Under the pieces are notes generated by a model that was not told the origin of the DNA, ran no database searches, and saw nothing but the letters and a program-made list of their open reading frames with translations. The translations under genes and the position numbers were made by a program. 64,000 bases of DNA from Shewanella corallii (GTDB lineage: Bacteria > Pseudomonadota > Gammaproteobacteria > Enterobacterales > Shewanellaceae), in contig NZ_JAKIKT010000005.1 of the NCBI RefSeq assembly GCF_023349125.1, forward strand, positions 124,001 through 188,000. The letters run 5' to 3'. Shown here piece by piece: positions 17,190 to 27,900 of the stretch (within the stretch, counting starts at the first letter, position 1; every line of letters starts with the position of its first letter).

Positions 17190-17252
17190 CTATCCCACTA
17201 TCCCACTATCCCACTATCCCACTATCCCACTATCCCACTATCCCACTATCCC
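17190..17252. repeat. 8-bp tandem repeat, about 7.9 copies
   Basis: The unit CTATCCCA is repeated without error over 63 bp between the rplY and tamB terminators. It lies outside any gene. Confidence 0.95.
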
Positions 17253-17306
17253 GTGAGTTTGATTGACTGACAGGTCTCGATGGTGGGATGACAGTGGCAT
17301 CGAAAC

Positions 17307-17335
17307 AAAAAGCCCTGCAACAGAGCAGGGCTTTT
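17307..17335. terminator. Terminator of the tamA-tamB operon
   Basis: AAAAGCCCTGC/GCAGGGCTTTT hairpin directly after the tamB stop, read on the minus strand, with A and T runs on both sides. Confidence 0.85.
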
Positions 17336-17340
17336 GGCTA

Positions 17341-20300
17341 TCAGTTCAGGTCAAAGCTGTAATAGAGGTCCAGGGATTGATCCAGGGTGCCTGATACTGC
17401 TTCCAGGTATAGTCGGGTAAGCAGGTAGTAGCGCACGGTTAACTCATAACCCGGGTTGAATACGCCAATACCATATTTGACCATCAAACGGTCACCTATG
17501 TAGCCACTGATCGCGACCTTGCCATCATCATTGGCATCCAACTGAATGTCAGAGATACCTATCTTCTCTGCGAGGCTGGTGGCAGCATTGCCGATATTAC
17601 CTATGGCACCATCTGCCAGCTGAGTGCTCAGTGTCAGTGCCGCGCTCATCATCAGGGCGTCGTTTTGCTCCTTGTTATTGAAGCCACTGCCTTTGATGAT
17701 GTAAGAGAGGATCTCTGCCTGCTCCATCGCAGGATTGGAAAACAGGTTTACCTGGGGCCGTGCAGGTGTTCCTGTAATACGTATACCGGCGGTAACGTCA
17801 CCGGATTCATCTTTGACGACTCTGACCGCTTCAATATTCAGGTTGGGCTCCCCGGCAGGGCCAACAAACTGCAGTTCACCTGTACTTATCTGAAGGCGTT
17901 GCCCCAGGAAGCGGTAGCTGCCATTCAGCACCTGTATCTCGCCAAACAGCAGAGGTGGTCTTGAAGGTTGTTGCTGCAGCGTCAGGGTACCGGCAAGGTT
18001 ACCACTCAGACCCATACCACTGATATTGACCTTATCATCCACTTTCACATTCAGCTCAACACTGACGGGGTAGGGCTTGGCTTTGGCGGCCTCTGCTGAG
18101 ATGGAGTCCTGAAACACCACGTCCGGCGACAGAGGCACGCCACCCGCTGCCATCTGCACAATTTTGATATCACCGTCAGGAACATTGATTGTTCCGGCGA
18201 CATGAGTGCCTTGTGGGGTGAGGCTGATAGTCAGGTCCGGACTGATCTGCACAATGGCGACCGGCGGTGCGATCACCTCGAGTCGATCACCCTTGATACT
18301 GATGTCACCACTGGCTTTACCCTGTTGCCAATCCAACTTGCCGCCCAGTTCGCCTGTACCTTTACCCATGGTCCAGCTGCCGTCGAGTTGGGCCTGCTGA
18401 CCGGCGAATGTCATGGTCACTGCAATGTTCTCGAGCAAGGTAGGGTTGGCTGCGGCAGACAGTGAACCTTGCTCCAATGCCAGTTGTCCTTCGACCTGGG
18501 GGTTGCCGAGAGTGCCGGATAACTGCATCTGGCTGCTCAGCTTGCCAGCCAGGGTTTCGATTTGTGGTACAAAAGCCTGCAGGCCTGCCAATTGCAGATG
18601 CTCAATAGCAACATTACCGCTGAGCTTTCTGTCACTGGCGACACTCACCTGAAGTCGGCTCGACAGGGAAGCCAGCGAACCCGCATCTATATCTGTGTTC
18701 AGGGTCAGTTGATCCTCATTCAGCAGCCCCGCGACTTCACCGCCATTGTAGTTGATGGTGGCTGGCGCCTGCTCTTTACGGGTGACAGTCACCGAGCCTG
18801 GCTTAAGCTGCAACAACAGATTGGCTGATGGTCGCTTACCCGGTTGCCACTTCAACTCTGAATTGAGGGCAACCGGTCCGTGCCATTTGATTTGAGCTGG
18901 CATCAATGGCGCGATAATGGCACCGGGATCTCCCTCGAAAGATATGCCTGCTTCACCCTTATCCGCGAGAGGAACCTCTTTATCCAGACACAGGCGGCCG
19001 TCAGCGCCCATCAAACAAAAGTCACTGACTCTGCCCTGATTGTTCTGTAAGTTCCAATCTATATGCAGTGGCTTATCAAGACGCCATTGACCAATGACAC
19101 TGGCGATATCCAACTGGCTTATCTCGCCTTTGATATCACCAGTATCCTGGTTGTATTCACTGTCTACCCGGGTATCCACTCTCACTTCCCCCTGGGTGGT
19201 CAATGACAGCTTTTGCTTGTTTAAATCACCCTGACTCCAAAGGGTGAGAGTTTTCAGGTCATTTTCTTCAAAGCTCAACGCTTCGCCGCCAACGGCTAGG
19301 TTATAGGCGTGTTGACCCATAAGATCGACCCAGGCATTGATACCCAGCTCATCAATTTCAAGCTGTTGGAGGCGGATATTGGCGAGCTGGCCATCCAGTG
19401 TCAGGCGCGGGGCGTCCTCTTTACCTGTGACTCTGAGGTCTGCCTTAATACTGCCTTTGGCATCTTTCATCCAGGGAGAGAGGCTGGGCACATCCAGGTG
19501 ACCTGTGAGATCCCATTGTTCGCCGGTGCTGCCCCTGGCAATCAGGCTGGCCCCCAGAGCCTTAAGCTGAAGGTTATCGGCTGCAAAATGCAGCTTATTA
19601 TCCAGAGAAAGGCTGCCGGTAAGATCCAGCGGGTAGCCGTCCAATAACCCATACAGAGACAGGGCCGGCAAGCTGACCTGCCAGTTATCACCTTTCAACT
19701 GGCCGGTGCTGGTCAGCTCAGCCTTAATTCTGCCTTTAGGGAGCGCGGTACCATTGGGGAGACTGACCAGGCCCGGATTAAGCTGGTTTCCATCCAGGCT
19801 GACTTGCCAGTTAAGCTCAATATTTTCACCAGAGCGGTAGCCAAGGTCGCCAGCCAGGTGGAGAGTGGTGTCTCCGGACACCAGTTGCAGGTGAGGCAGT
19901 TTCAGTTCTCCCTCACCATGATTTAACTCGGCAGCAAACTGGGTTTGTGGGTAAAAGGGAGTGGTGATATCACCGGAGAGCACGGCTGACTGATGCTTGA
20001 TGGTTCCTTTGGTGTGCAGATTAAGCCTGTGGGCACGATACTCTGGGTTATTTAGTGGCCATCTCAATGCTTTTGCAGACAGTGCCAGGGTATAGGGCAG
20101 GGTGGCATCAGCCAGATCTGTGGTCAGATTGAGGGTAAAGTCGGTATCTCCTTTACCTGAGCCTGTCACCACAAGCCGGGTAAAGTCGCCTTTGGCATCA
20201 AGAGCCAGGCTTTGATTGCCCAGCCCGGTCACCAGTGAATCTTGATTCAGTTGAGCTTTGGCATTGATATCCATTGGATAATGCTTATCCAGGGTGATAT

Positions 20301-21213
20301 TGCCACTGACGCTGACTGACCCCATATCATGGTCTGCTTCCAGCTGCTGCAGTCGAATTCGGGTACCAAGATACTCCCCGGTCAGAGACAGCTGGGCAAA
20401 ATGGTCTTTACGTTCACCCAGTTTTAACAAGCTGTTTGTCAGCTGCAGCTCTTCCACTATGACAGGTACAGGGTTGTAGACCTTTGGCAGATTGGCCAGA
20501 GCCCATTGGTCACTGGACTTGTCTGTTGCTTCAGATTGAGAGTCACCTTTGCCCAGAGGAATATCGACCAGTAATCCTTCACTTTCCAGCTTATGAACCC
20601 TGATGCCGGAAGTTGGCCAATCGGCAGATGCCGAAAGTCGGTTTGCATTGAACTGCATTTGATCAACTGAAACCTGAATGCCTTTGAGGTCACTGTCGGT
20701 CAGGCTGATACTGAAGGGCAGCTGCACAGGGGTATCACTCCCGGCTATATCTTCAGGTTCGCCATCGGGCTGGGTATTCGGCGCAGGATCTGCACTGAAG
20801 GCCGAGGTGGTGACTACGACTTCTACTGAGGAGGTTTCCAGATTATTTACGCAAATCTGTTTGTTCAGCAGACATGCGGGACGCCAGGCCAGATGCAGGT
20901 CATTGGCATCGACACTGACACCATCCATCGACCAATGGGCATGACTCAGGGTGATATCTTTATTCAACCTGCCGCTTTGATACTCAAGATCAAGATTTGG
21001 CACCAGGCTGTCTGCCAGCATTACTGCAATTCGACTGCCAAAAGAGGTGCCGATCAGCAGGGCAAGGGTGACCAGCAACAGCAGTGGCAGATAGATGATA
21101 AATCTCAGCACATTTTTGATGATACGGCCAATGAGTCCCCGCTTTTTGGTTGGAACTGAAGGGGTGGGCTGCTGTTGTGGTGCTGGTGGTACGGACATCT
21201 GATCCTCTGTCAT
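17341..21213 (-). CDS. tamB: Translocation and assembly module protein TamB
   Basis: A 1290-residue AsmA-like/DUF490 protein spanning from the inner to the outer membrane. One N-terminal transmembrane segment (about residues 33-56, IIYLPLLLLVTLALLIGTSF) is followed by a very long beta-rich repetitive region and the conserved C-terminal DUF490 domain (GSYRFLGQRLQISTGELQFVGPAGEPNLNIEAVR; ends LDLYYSFDLN). TamB works with TamA in outer-membrane protein insertion and phospholipid transport. Its ATG overlaps the tamA stop (TAATG), so translation is coupled; an in-frame GTG 36 nt upstream is less likely. E. coli TamB is 1259 residues. Confidence 0.93.
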   Translation of the reverse strand: MTEDQMSVPPAPQQQPTPSVPTKKRGLIGRIIKNVLRFIIYLPLLLLVTLALLIGTSFGSRIAVMLADSLVPNLDLEYQSGRLNKDITLSHAHWSMDGVSVDANDLHLAWRPACLLNKQICVNNLETSSVEVVVTTSAFSADPAPNTQPDGEPEDIAGSDTPVQLPFSISLTDSDLKGIQVSVDQMQFNANRLSASADWPTSGIRVHKLESEGLLVDIPLGKGDSQSEATDKSSDQWALANLPKVYNPVPVIVEELQLTNSLLKLGERKDHFAQLSLTGEYLGTRIRLQQLEADHDMGSVSVSGNITLDKHYPMDINAKAQLNQDSLVTGLGNQSLALDAKGDFTRLVVTGSGKGDTDFTLNLTTDLADATLPYTLALSAKALRWPLNNPEYRAHRLNLHTKGTIKHQSAVLSGDITTPFYPQTQFAAELNHGEGELKLPHLQLVSGDTTLHLAGDLGYRSGENIELNWQVSLDGNQLNPGLVSLPNGTALPKGRIKAELTSTGQLKGDNWQVSLPALSLYGLLDGYPLDLTGSLSLDNKLHFAADNLQLKALGASLIARGSTGEQWDLTGHLDVPSLSPWMKDAKGSIKADLRVTGKEDAPRLTLDGQLANIRLQQLEIDELGINAWVDLMGQHAYNLAVGGEALSFEENDLKTLTLWSQGDLNKQKLSLTTQGEVRVDTRVDSEYNQDTGDIKGEISQLDIASVIGQWRLDKPLHIDWNLQNNQGRVSDFCLMGADGRLCLDKEVPLADKGEAGISFEGDPGAIIAPLMPAQIKWHGPVALNSELKWQPGKRPSANLLLQLKPGSVTVTRKEQAPATINYNGGEVAGLLNEDQLTLNTDIDAGSLASLSSRLQVSVASDRKLSGNVAIEHLQLAGLQAFVPQIETLAGKLSSQMQLSGTLGNPQVEGQLALEQGSLSAAANPTLLENIAVTMTFAGQQAQLDGSWTMGKGTGELGGKLDWQQGKASGDISIKGDRLEVIAPPVAIVQISPDLTISLTPQGTHVAGTINVPDGDIKIVQMAAGGVPLSPDVVFQDSISAEAAKAKPYPVSVELNVKVDDKVNISGMGLSGNLAGTLTLQQQPSRPPLLFGEIQVLNGSYRFLGQRLQISTGELQFVGPAGEPNLNIEAVRVVKDESGDVTAGIRITGTPARPQVNLFSNPAMEQAEILSYIIKGSGFNNKEQNDALMMSAALTLSTQLADGAIGNIGNAATSLAEKIGISDIQLDANDDGKVAISGYIGDRLMVKYGIGVFNPGYELTVRYYLLTRLYLEAVSGTLDQSLDLYYSFDLN

Positions 21214-23078
21214 TACAACACACTCCCCATCGTCAGGTGAATGCGCCAACTGCGATCCAGGGTTGCGGTTTTATTCAGGCCAAAACCTACATCCAATTTG
21301 ATGGGACCTACTGGAGAGATCCAGTGAATTCCCGGACCTACAGCCACGACAGGTTTGAACTCATTTTTATCGAAGGCGTTACCTGCGTCGACAAAGGCTG
21401 CCAGTCGCCAGCTTGGGGTCAGGTAGTACTGATACTCAAGGCTACCGACCGCCAGATAGCGGCCACCAATCACTTCTCTGAGTGTGCCTTCAGGGGTTTC
21501 TGTGTCTATTGTGGGTCCCAATTCCTGATAACCATAGCCGCGGATACTGTTATCACCACCGGCAAAATAGCGCAGAGAAGGGGGCACTCTGGCCAGATCC
21601 TCATCCGGTACCAGGTTGATGCCCAGATCCAATCTGGCTACCAGTCTGTGCTTGCTAAAGAAGGTATCGACCCAAAGGTAACTGGCCTGCATTTTGGTGA
21701 GGCGAATCTCAGAGCCCAGACTGGGATCGGCGTACTGAATACTGTAAGTGGAGCGATAGCCGGACTTGGGGTCCAGTGTGTTGTCACCACGTTTGGTCTT
21801 TTGAATACCTGCACCGAACAGCACATACCTTGGGTCATACTCCTGACCCGACTGTTTATAGCTCTCCTGCAGTCCCTGAATCGAATATCCCAGCAGCCAA
21901 TTTCCTTTCAGTCTTTGCTGACGAAGTACTTCAACAAAGCCTTTGGTAGATTCAAGCTGTCCTGTGGTATCGAACTCCCGGGCGTCAGGGTCATAAACCT
22001 GCACCACACCGTATCTGTCTTTCAGCAGGCCAAGTTTAATTTGTAACCTGTCATCAAGAGGATGAGTCAGGGGGATGGTGTAGGTACTTTGAAAACGGTA
22101 ACTGTCCTGGGCCAGAGAGTCCCGGGACCATTCAATCGTGGTCTCCTGACTATGGCCATAGGAGTTAATCTTTGGCGTGCGCCAGGTGACACTGGCCTTG
22201 GGCTCAGGCTTATTCTCTGAGGTGTTACCAATCTCAACACCTATACCCAAATCAATGGTATTGGCTGGCTTTGGAGTCAGTTGCACACTGATGGGCACCT
22301 GAGTATGACTGGCCTGCTCAATCTGAGGGATCACCTTAATATTGGAAAAATAGCCGGTATCCAGCAACTCCCGGTTAAGGTTGCCCACTTTCTGGGTTGA
22401 ATAGGCGGAATAAGGTTTAAAGGGGATCAATTGCTGCAGCATATCCGGCTGCAGATCTGTGCCTTCGAATTTGACCTCTCCAAAACGATAGCGGGGACCC
22501 GAATTCAGATGCAGGGTAATGGTTGCCGTGTTGACATCCCGGTTGACAGTGATCCTTGAGGTCACATATCTGGCGTTGAAATAGCCCTTTGATAAAGCCA
22601 AGGCCAGTAACTGAGATTTCACCTCTTCGTAGCTGCCCTGATTGAGGACGTCTCCTGGCCTGAGTTTGACTTTGGCCAGCCATTGTTCAAAGGCGGGGGA
22701 GTTACGAAACTTGCCGTCTACCTGAATATCCACCCACAGAAGGTGCACTGCTGGTCCCGGGTTGATTTTCAAATCAAGAACCCAGGGACCTTTATCATGT
22801 CTCTGCAGCTCCTGCTCCAATGCACCGTGGTAGTAGCCCATAGATTCAAGGGCGGCATTAACGTTGTCTTGCACGGTAAACAGAAAGGCACGGCGCTGAG
22901 CATCATTTTCCGGCAGGCTACCGAGGTGTGCATAAATATTACGGGACAAACCCTCATCTACGCCGGTAACTTCAACGGTTAGCCAGGGCTTTTTCTTGGT
23001 TTTCGCTTCGGCCGTCATTGGTGCAATCATGACCAGGAGCAGCAAAAAAACAATGGGCCGGAAAGGAAGCATCAACAT
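21213..23078 (-). CDS. tamA: Translocation and assembly module protein TamA
   Basis: A 621-residue Omp85-family outer-membrane protein (E. coli 577) with a signal peptide ending TAEA, three N-terminal POTRA domains and a C-terminal beta-barrel. Visible features include VTGVDEGLSRNIYAHLGSLP, GYYHGALEQEL, GPRYRFGEVKFEG, the barrel-plug motif FAGGDNSIRGYGYQELGP and the end WRIHLTMGSVL. It is first in the tamA-tamB operon. The start is uncertain: ATG at 23078, ATG at 23072 or TTG at 23096; none has a strong ribosome-binding site. The 207 bp to the divergent peptidase gene hold both promoters. Confidence 0.92.
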   Translation of the reverse strand: MLMLPFRPIVFLLLLVMIAPMTAEAKTKKKPWLTVEVTGVDEGLSRNIYAHLGSLPENDAQRRAFLFTVQDNVNAALESMGYYHGALEQELQRHDKGPWVLDLKINPGPAVHLLWVDIQVDGKFRNSPAFEQWLAKVKLRPGDVLNQGSYEEVKSQLLALALSKGYFNARYVTSRITVNRDVNTATITLHLNSGPRYRFGEVKFEGTDLQPDMLQQLIPFKPYSAYSTQKVGNLNRELLDTGYFSNIKVIPQIEQASHTQVPISVQLTPKPANTIDLGIGVEIGNTSENKPEPKASVTWRTPKINSYGHSQETTIEWSRDSLAQDSYRFQSTYTIPLTHPLDDRLQIKLGLLKDRYGVVQVYDPDAREFDTTGQLESTKGFVEVLRQQRLKGNWLLGYSIQGLQESYKQSGQEYDPRYVLFGAGIQKTKRGDNTLDPKSGYRSTYSIQYADPSLGSEIRLTKMQASYLWVDTFFSKHRLVARLDLGINLVPDEDLARVPPSLRYFAGGDNSIRGYGYQELGPTIDTETPEGTLREVIGGRYLAVGSLEYQYYLTPSWRLAAFVDAGNAFDKNEFKPVVAVGPGIHWISPVGPIKLDVGFGLNKTATLDRSWRIHLTMGSVL

Positions 23079-23285
23079 CTGGGTGGCGGGGTCCAACTGA
23101 GCTTAATTAATAAGTTGCCACCAATTGTCACCGCATTGTGGGGTAGAGGCAAGCAGGTGATTGCAATCAAAGGAATAAATGACTACAAAGAAGTCTTTGT
23201 CACGTCAGGATTCATGCTGTGCAAGCTTTGTGTTCATCTTGGCTCCCGACTGTTAACTTTCCGGGAACATCAAGGAAAAACAATA

Positions 23286-24311
23286 ATGAATAAGATAGCC
23301 CTCTTAGTATCGGCACTGCTGACATTGTCAGCCTCTGCAGTCGCTCAGGATAAACCCTTTGGCATTGCTATTCATGGCGGCGCCGGAACCATTTCCAAAG
23401 CCAACCTGACTGATGAGCAGATAAAGGCGTATCAGGACAAGTTAAAGGAAGCTGTTAACAAGGGACACTCAGTGCTGGCCAAAGGAGGGGATAGTCTCGA
23501 AGCCGTTAAGGTGGCGATTAACGTATTGGAAGACAGCCCACTGTTTAATGCCGGCAAGGGCGCTGTCTATACCTTTGATGGCGGTCATGAGCTGGATGCC
23601 TCTGTGATGGATGGGAAAACCATGAATGCGGGGGCTGTCGCGGGTGTCCGCCATATCAAGAACCCTATCGATCTGGCGATCGATGTCATGGATAAGTCAG
23701 CCCATGTGATGCTTTCCGGTGATGGCGCTGAAGAGTTTGCCCTGACTCAGGGGTATCAGCTGGTGCCACAAAGTTATTTCGATACAGAGCAAAGGTACAA
23801 TCAGCTTTTGAAAGCCAAGCAGAAGTTGACTGAAAAAGAACTGGCCACCAAAGATTATCAGGCAAGCCTGATGGCGCTGGATCTTGAGTATAAGTTTGGT
23901 ACTGTGGGAGCTGTAGCTTTGGATAAGCAGGGCAACCTGGCGGCGGGCACCTCCACCGGCGGTATGACGGCCAAACGCTTTGGCCGTATTGGTGATTCAC
24001 CTGTTATAGGCGCAGGCACCTACGCTGAAAATAATGTGTGCGCGGTATCGGCTACAGGTCATGGCGAATACTTTATCCGTTACCATGTGGCCGGTGATAT
24101 CTGTGCCCGGGTGAAGTACCAGGATAAATCTATTATCCAGGCCGCCGATGAGGTGATTAACCAGCGTCTGATTACTGCTGGTGGTACTGGTGGTGTTATT
24201 GCTATCGATGGCAGAGGCAATATCGCGACACCTTTTAATACAGAAGGTATGTACCGGGCGACTCAGCGAAATGATGAGCCCGCAAATGTGATGATCTGGA
24301 AGGACATATAA
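23286..24311 (+). CDS. Isoaspartyl peptidase/L-asparaginase, exported
   Basis: A 341-residue Ntn-hydrolase of the plant-type asparaginase family (E. coli IaaA, 321). It removes N-terminal isoaspartyl residues from damaged peptides and can hydrolyse asparagine. The signal peptide is MNKIALLVSALLTLSASAVAQ, so it is periplasmic. Core motifs are FGIAIHGGAGTIS, FNAGKGAVYTFDGGHELDASVMDG and the autoprocessing site GTVGAVALDKQGNLAAGTSTGGMTAKRFGR, where Thr of GTVGA becomes the N-terminal nucleophile. The ATG at 23286 was chosen because it starts the signal peptide, although the frame is open 57 codons further up. Confidence 0.92.
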   Translation: MNKIALLVSALLTLSASAVAQDKPFGIAIHGGAGTISKANLTDEQIKAYQDKLKEAVNKGHSVLAKGGDSLEAVKVAINVLEDSPLFNAGKGAVYTFDGGHELDASVMDGKTMNAGAVAGVRHIKNPIDLAIDVMDKSAHVMLSGDGAEEFALTQGYQLVPQSYFDTEQRYNQLLKAKQKLTEKELATKDYQASLMALDLEYKFGTVGAVALDKQGNLAAGTSTGGMTAKRFGRIGDSPVIGAGTYAENNVCAVSATGHGEYFIRYHVAGDICARVKYQDKSIIQAADEVINQRLITAGGTGGVIAIDGRGNIATPFNTEGMYRATQRNDEPANVMIWKDI

Positions 24312-24405
24312 CTCTCGCAGGTATTGGCCCTGAGGCTCCGGATCTTGACTACACTCAGAAAGGAGAGGTGAACGGCCTCTCTTCGCGTTAACCAAGGGGG
24401 TAGCA

Positions 24406-24822
24406 ATGGATTCGATTAAAATCAGCGATTATATGGATAGACAGGCGGTACTGCTGAAGCCCGAAATGTCGATGGCAACGGCGGTGGAAAAGTTATTGTC
24501 CCACCACAATATGGGGGCGGCAGTGGTCGATGGCAAAGGCCAGTTGGTTGGCTTTTTGTCAGAGCAGGACTGCTTATCTGTGATGCTCAAAAGCAGCTAT
24601 CACTGTGATTTGACCTCGACAGTGGAAGATATTATGCGCACCGATGTGCTGTCGGTAACGCCGGACGATAGTATGCTGCAGCTGGCCGAGCAGATGCTGG
24701 GACTTAAACCCAAAATCTATCCCGTGGTGGAAGATGGGAAAGTGATCGGCACCATCAGTCGCAGTAATGTGCTGAAGGCGATGAACCTCTATATGCAGCA
24801 GTGTTATCAAAACCAAACCTGA
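24406..24822 (+). CDS. Stand-alone CBS-domain pair protein
   Basis: A 138-residue protein consisting of two CBS domains (about residues 7-62 and 72-130) with the usual VVDGKGQLVGFLSEQD and VVEDGKVIGTISRSNVLKA strands. CBS pairs bind adenine nucleotides and tune a partner; no enzymatic domain is present, so the partner is unknown. GGGGG lies before the ATG. It is followed by a terminator. Confidence 0.88.
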   Translation: MDSIKISDYMDRQAVLLKPEMSMATAVEKLLSHHNMGAAVVDGKGQLVGFLSEQDCLSVMLKSSYHCDLTSTVEDIMRTDVLSVTPDDSMLQLAEQMLGLKPKIYPVVEDGKVIGTISRSNVLKAMNLYMQQCYQNQT

Positions 24823-24846
24823 TCCGGTTAAGACAAGAATAGTGAG

Positions 24847-24881
24847 AGCCCGCCATTCCAATGGAATTGGCGGGCTTTTTG
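24847..24881 (+). terminator. Intrinsic terminator
   Basis: AGCCCGCC-ATTCC/GGAAT-GGCGGGCT hairpin with five T residues. Confidence 0.88.
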
Positions 24882-24998
24882 TTGTTTGGCTATTTGTCAC
24901 TGATTGATATTTCACCGACTTAGGCGCGCTACGGGATGAATAGGGTGTTAGTGATACCAATTAGGGGCGCAAGTTGTTAGGATCCCGACACTTTAAGT

Positions 24999-27900
24999 TT
25001 GTATTGGAATTTGGCTTTGAGTTCGGACCTTCACCCCCTGTCCAGGGAATTTCTTGCCCAGTGTTTTCAAACCGATGCTGCCTATATCCGGCGTCGACTG
25101 TTCCGCCTGAATAAAGAGCCGGCCAGCGATAAGAAGACGGCTGCCATGGCCCAGCTGGAAGAGCGTGCCCAATTGGCACTGGAAAAGGTGAGGGAACGTC
25201 TCGAAAACCGCCCTGAGATAGAATATCCGGATAATCTGCCGGTTTCCCAAAAGCGGGATGAGATAGCCAGCGCCATTATCAACAATCAGGTGGTGATTGT
25301 TGCGGGTGAAACCGGTTCCGGTAAAACCACACAGTTGCCGAAGATCTGTCTGGATCTTGGGCTGGGTTCCAGGGGCCTGATTGGTCATACTCAGCCAAGA
25401 CGTCTTGCTGCGCGCTCAGTAGCCAGTCGGGTAGCCGAAGAGCTGAAAAGCCCATTGGGCGAGGCTGTGGGCTTTAAAGTTCGCTTTGCTGATGCCATCA
25501 AGAGTGAGTCTTACATCAAGCTGATGACAGACGGTATTCTGCTGGCAGAACTGACCTCTGACAAATTCCTGGACCAATACGACACCATCATTATCGATGA
25601 GGCCCATGAACGCAGTCTCAATATCGACTTTATTCTGGGTTATCTGAAGCAGGTATTGGCCAAGCGACCGGATCTCAAAGTCATCATCACCTCGGCCACC
25701 ATAGATGTGGACAGGTTCTCCAAGCACTTTAATGATGCGCCTGTGATTGAGGTCTCCGGCCGTACCTACCCGGTGGAAACCCGTTACAGGCCTTTGCTTC
25801 AGGAAAACGATGCCGATCTGGATCTGATTGATGGCATTTTCAGCGCGGTGGAAGAGCTGATGGCCGAGGGGCCGGGCGATATCCTGATCTTTATGAATGG
25901 CGAGCGGGAAATCCGCGATACCGCCGAGCAACTGAATCGCCGCAACTACCGCAATACCGAAGTGTTGCCGCTTTACGCCCGCTTGTCTTACGGTGAGCAG
26001 TCCAAGGTGTTCCAGAGTCATTCGGGCCGCCGTATTGTACTGTCCACCAACGTAGCTGAAACCTCGCTGACAGTGCCGGGTATTCGCTATGTGATTGACC
26101 CGGGGACCGCCCGTATCAGTCGTTACAGCTATCGCACCAAGGTGCAGCGCCTGCCTATTGAACCTGTATCTCAGGCCAGCGCCAACCAGCGCCAGGGCCG
26201 ATGTGGCCGTGTTGGACCGGGTATCTGTATTCGTTTGTATGACGAGCAGGACTTTATCAATCGCCCTGAGTTTACCGATCCTGAAATTCTGCGCACCAAC
26301 CTGGCGTCGGTAATCTTGCAGATGCTTGCGATTGGTCTGGGCGATATCTCAGGCTTTCCTTTTATCCAGCCACCGGATGCCCGTCATATTAAAGATGGCT
26401 TCCTGCTGCTCGAAGAGCTGCAGGCAGTCGAAAACCGCAAGGGTCAGCTGCAGCTGACCCAACTGGGTCGTCAATTATCGCAAATCCCGGTGGACCCGCG
26501 CCTCGCCCGTATGGTGGTGGAAGCCAATAGCAAAGGTTGTTTACATGAGGCTTTGGTGATCACCTCAGGCTTGTCGATTCAAGACCCCCGTGAGCGTCCA
26601 TTGGATAAGAAGCAGGCCGCCGATGAGGCCCACAGCCGCTTTGCCGACAAAGATTCAGACTTTGTTTCCTGGGTGAAACTCTGGGATCACTTAAAGAGCA
26701 AACGCCATGAATTATCTGCCAGTCAGTTCCGTAAAAACTGCAAGCAGGAATACCTGGCTTATCTGCGTGTGCGTGAATGGCAGGATTTATACGCCCAGCT
26801 GCGTCAGGCGGTGCACGATCTTAAGTGGAAGCTGAACGACACGCCTGCTGAATATGACAACCTGCACCAGGCCTTGCTTTCTGGGTTGTTAAGCCATGTG
26901 GGCTTTAAGCAGGAGAACAACGAGTACCTGGGTGCCCGTAACCGTAAGTTCTTTGTATTTCCTGGTTCGCCTTTGGCGAAAAAGGGCCCTAAGTGGATCA
27001 TGGCGGCAGAGCTGACCGAGACCTCCCGTCTATTTGCCCGCTGCTGCGCCAAAATAAACCCTGAGTGGCTGGAGTCTTTGGCTGCACATCTGGTGAAGAA
27101 AAACCACAGCGAGCCGCACTTTGAAGCCAAGCAAGGAAGTGTGGTGGCGTTCGAGAGTCAGGTGCTTTACGGCCTGACAATCGTTAACCGTCGTCGGGTG
27201 CAGTTTGGTCCTATCGATCCGGTCGAAGCCCGCGCCATCTTTATTCGCGCGGCTCTCGCCGAAGGTCAGCTTAAGACCAATGAGGCCTTCTTCCGTCACA
27301 ACCGCATGTTGGTGGAAGATGTCGAGGAGCTGGAGCATAAGTCCCGTCGCCGTGACATTCTGGTGGATGAAGATGTGCTGGTGGACTTTTACGATGAGCG
27401 TCTGCCACAGGGCATATACAATGCGCCTAAGTTTATGCGCTGGTGGAAAGAGCAGAAGCGCAAAAATCCTGAGCTGCTGAACTTTGACCCAGATCTGTTG
27501 ATGAAACGCAGTGGTGACCATATTTCCGCACTGGATTTCCCCGACGACTGGCACAAGGGCAATCTCAAGCTGCGACTGAGCTATCACTTTGAGCCGGCCG
27601 CCAAAGATGATGGCGTATCTGTGCATGTGCCGGTTGCGCTGTTAAACCAACTGGATGATGAAGGTTTTGATTGGCTGGTGCCGGGACTGCGTGAAGAAAA
27701 GTGCGTCGCCCTGATCAAATCCCTGCCAAAAACTTTAAGACGCAACTTTGTGCCTGCGCCGGATTATGCCCGTGCGGCGGTGCAGGCCATGAAACCCTTT
27801 GATACCAGTTTGATGGACGCGCTGTGCAAACATCTTTTGCGCATGACAGGTACCCGTATCAGCGGTGAAGACTTTGATCTGAGTCAGCTCGACAGTCACC

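Noticed and set aside
17190..17252. CRISPR or origin iterons
   Set aside because: An 8-bp unit without spacers, and no DnaA boxes or replication gene nearby; it is a simple tandem repeat.
21150..22046. Open frame of 298 codons on the plus strand across tamA/tamB
   Set aside because: Antisense to two well-supported genes, without a ribosome-binding site or recognisable protein features; explained by the composition of the opposite strand.
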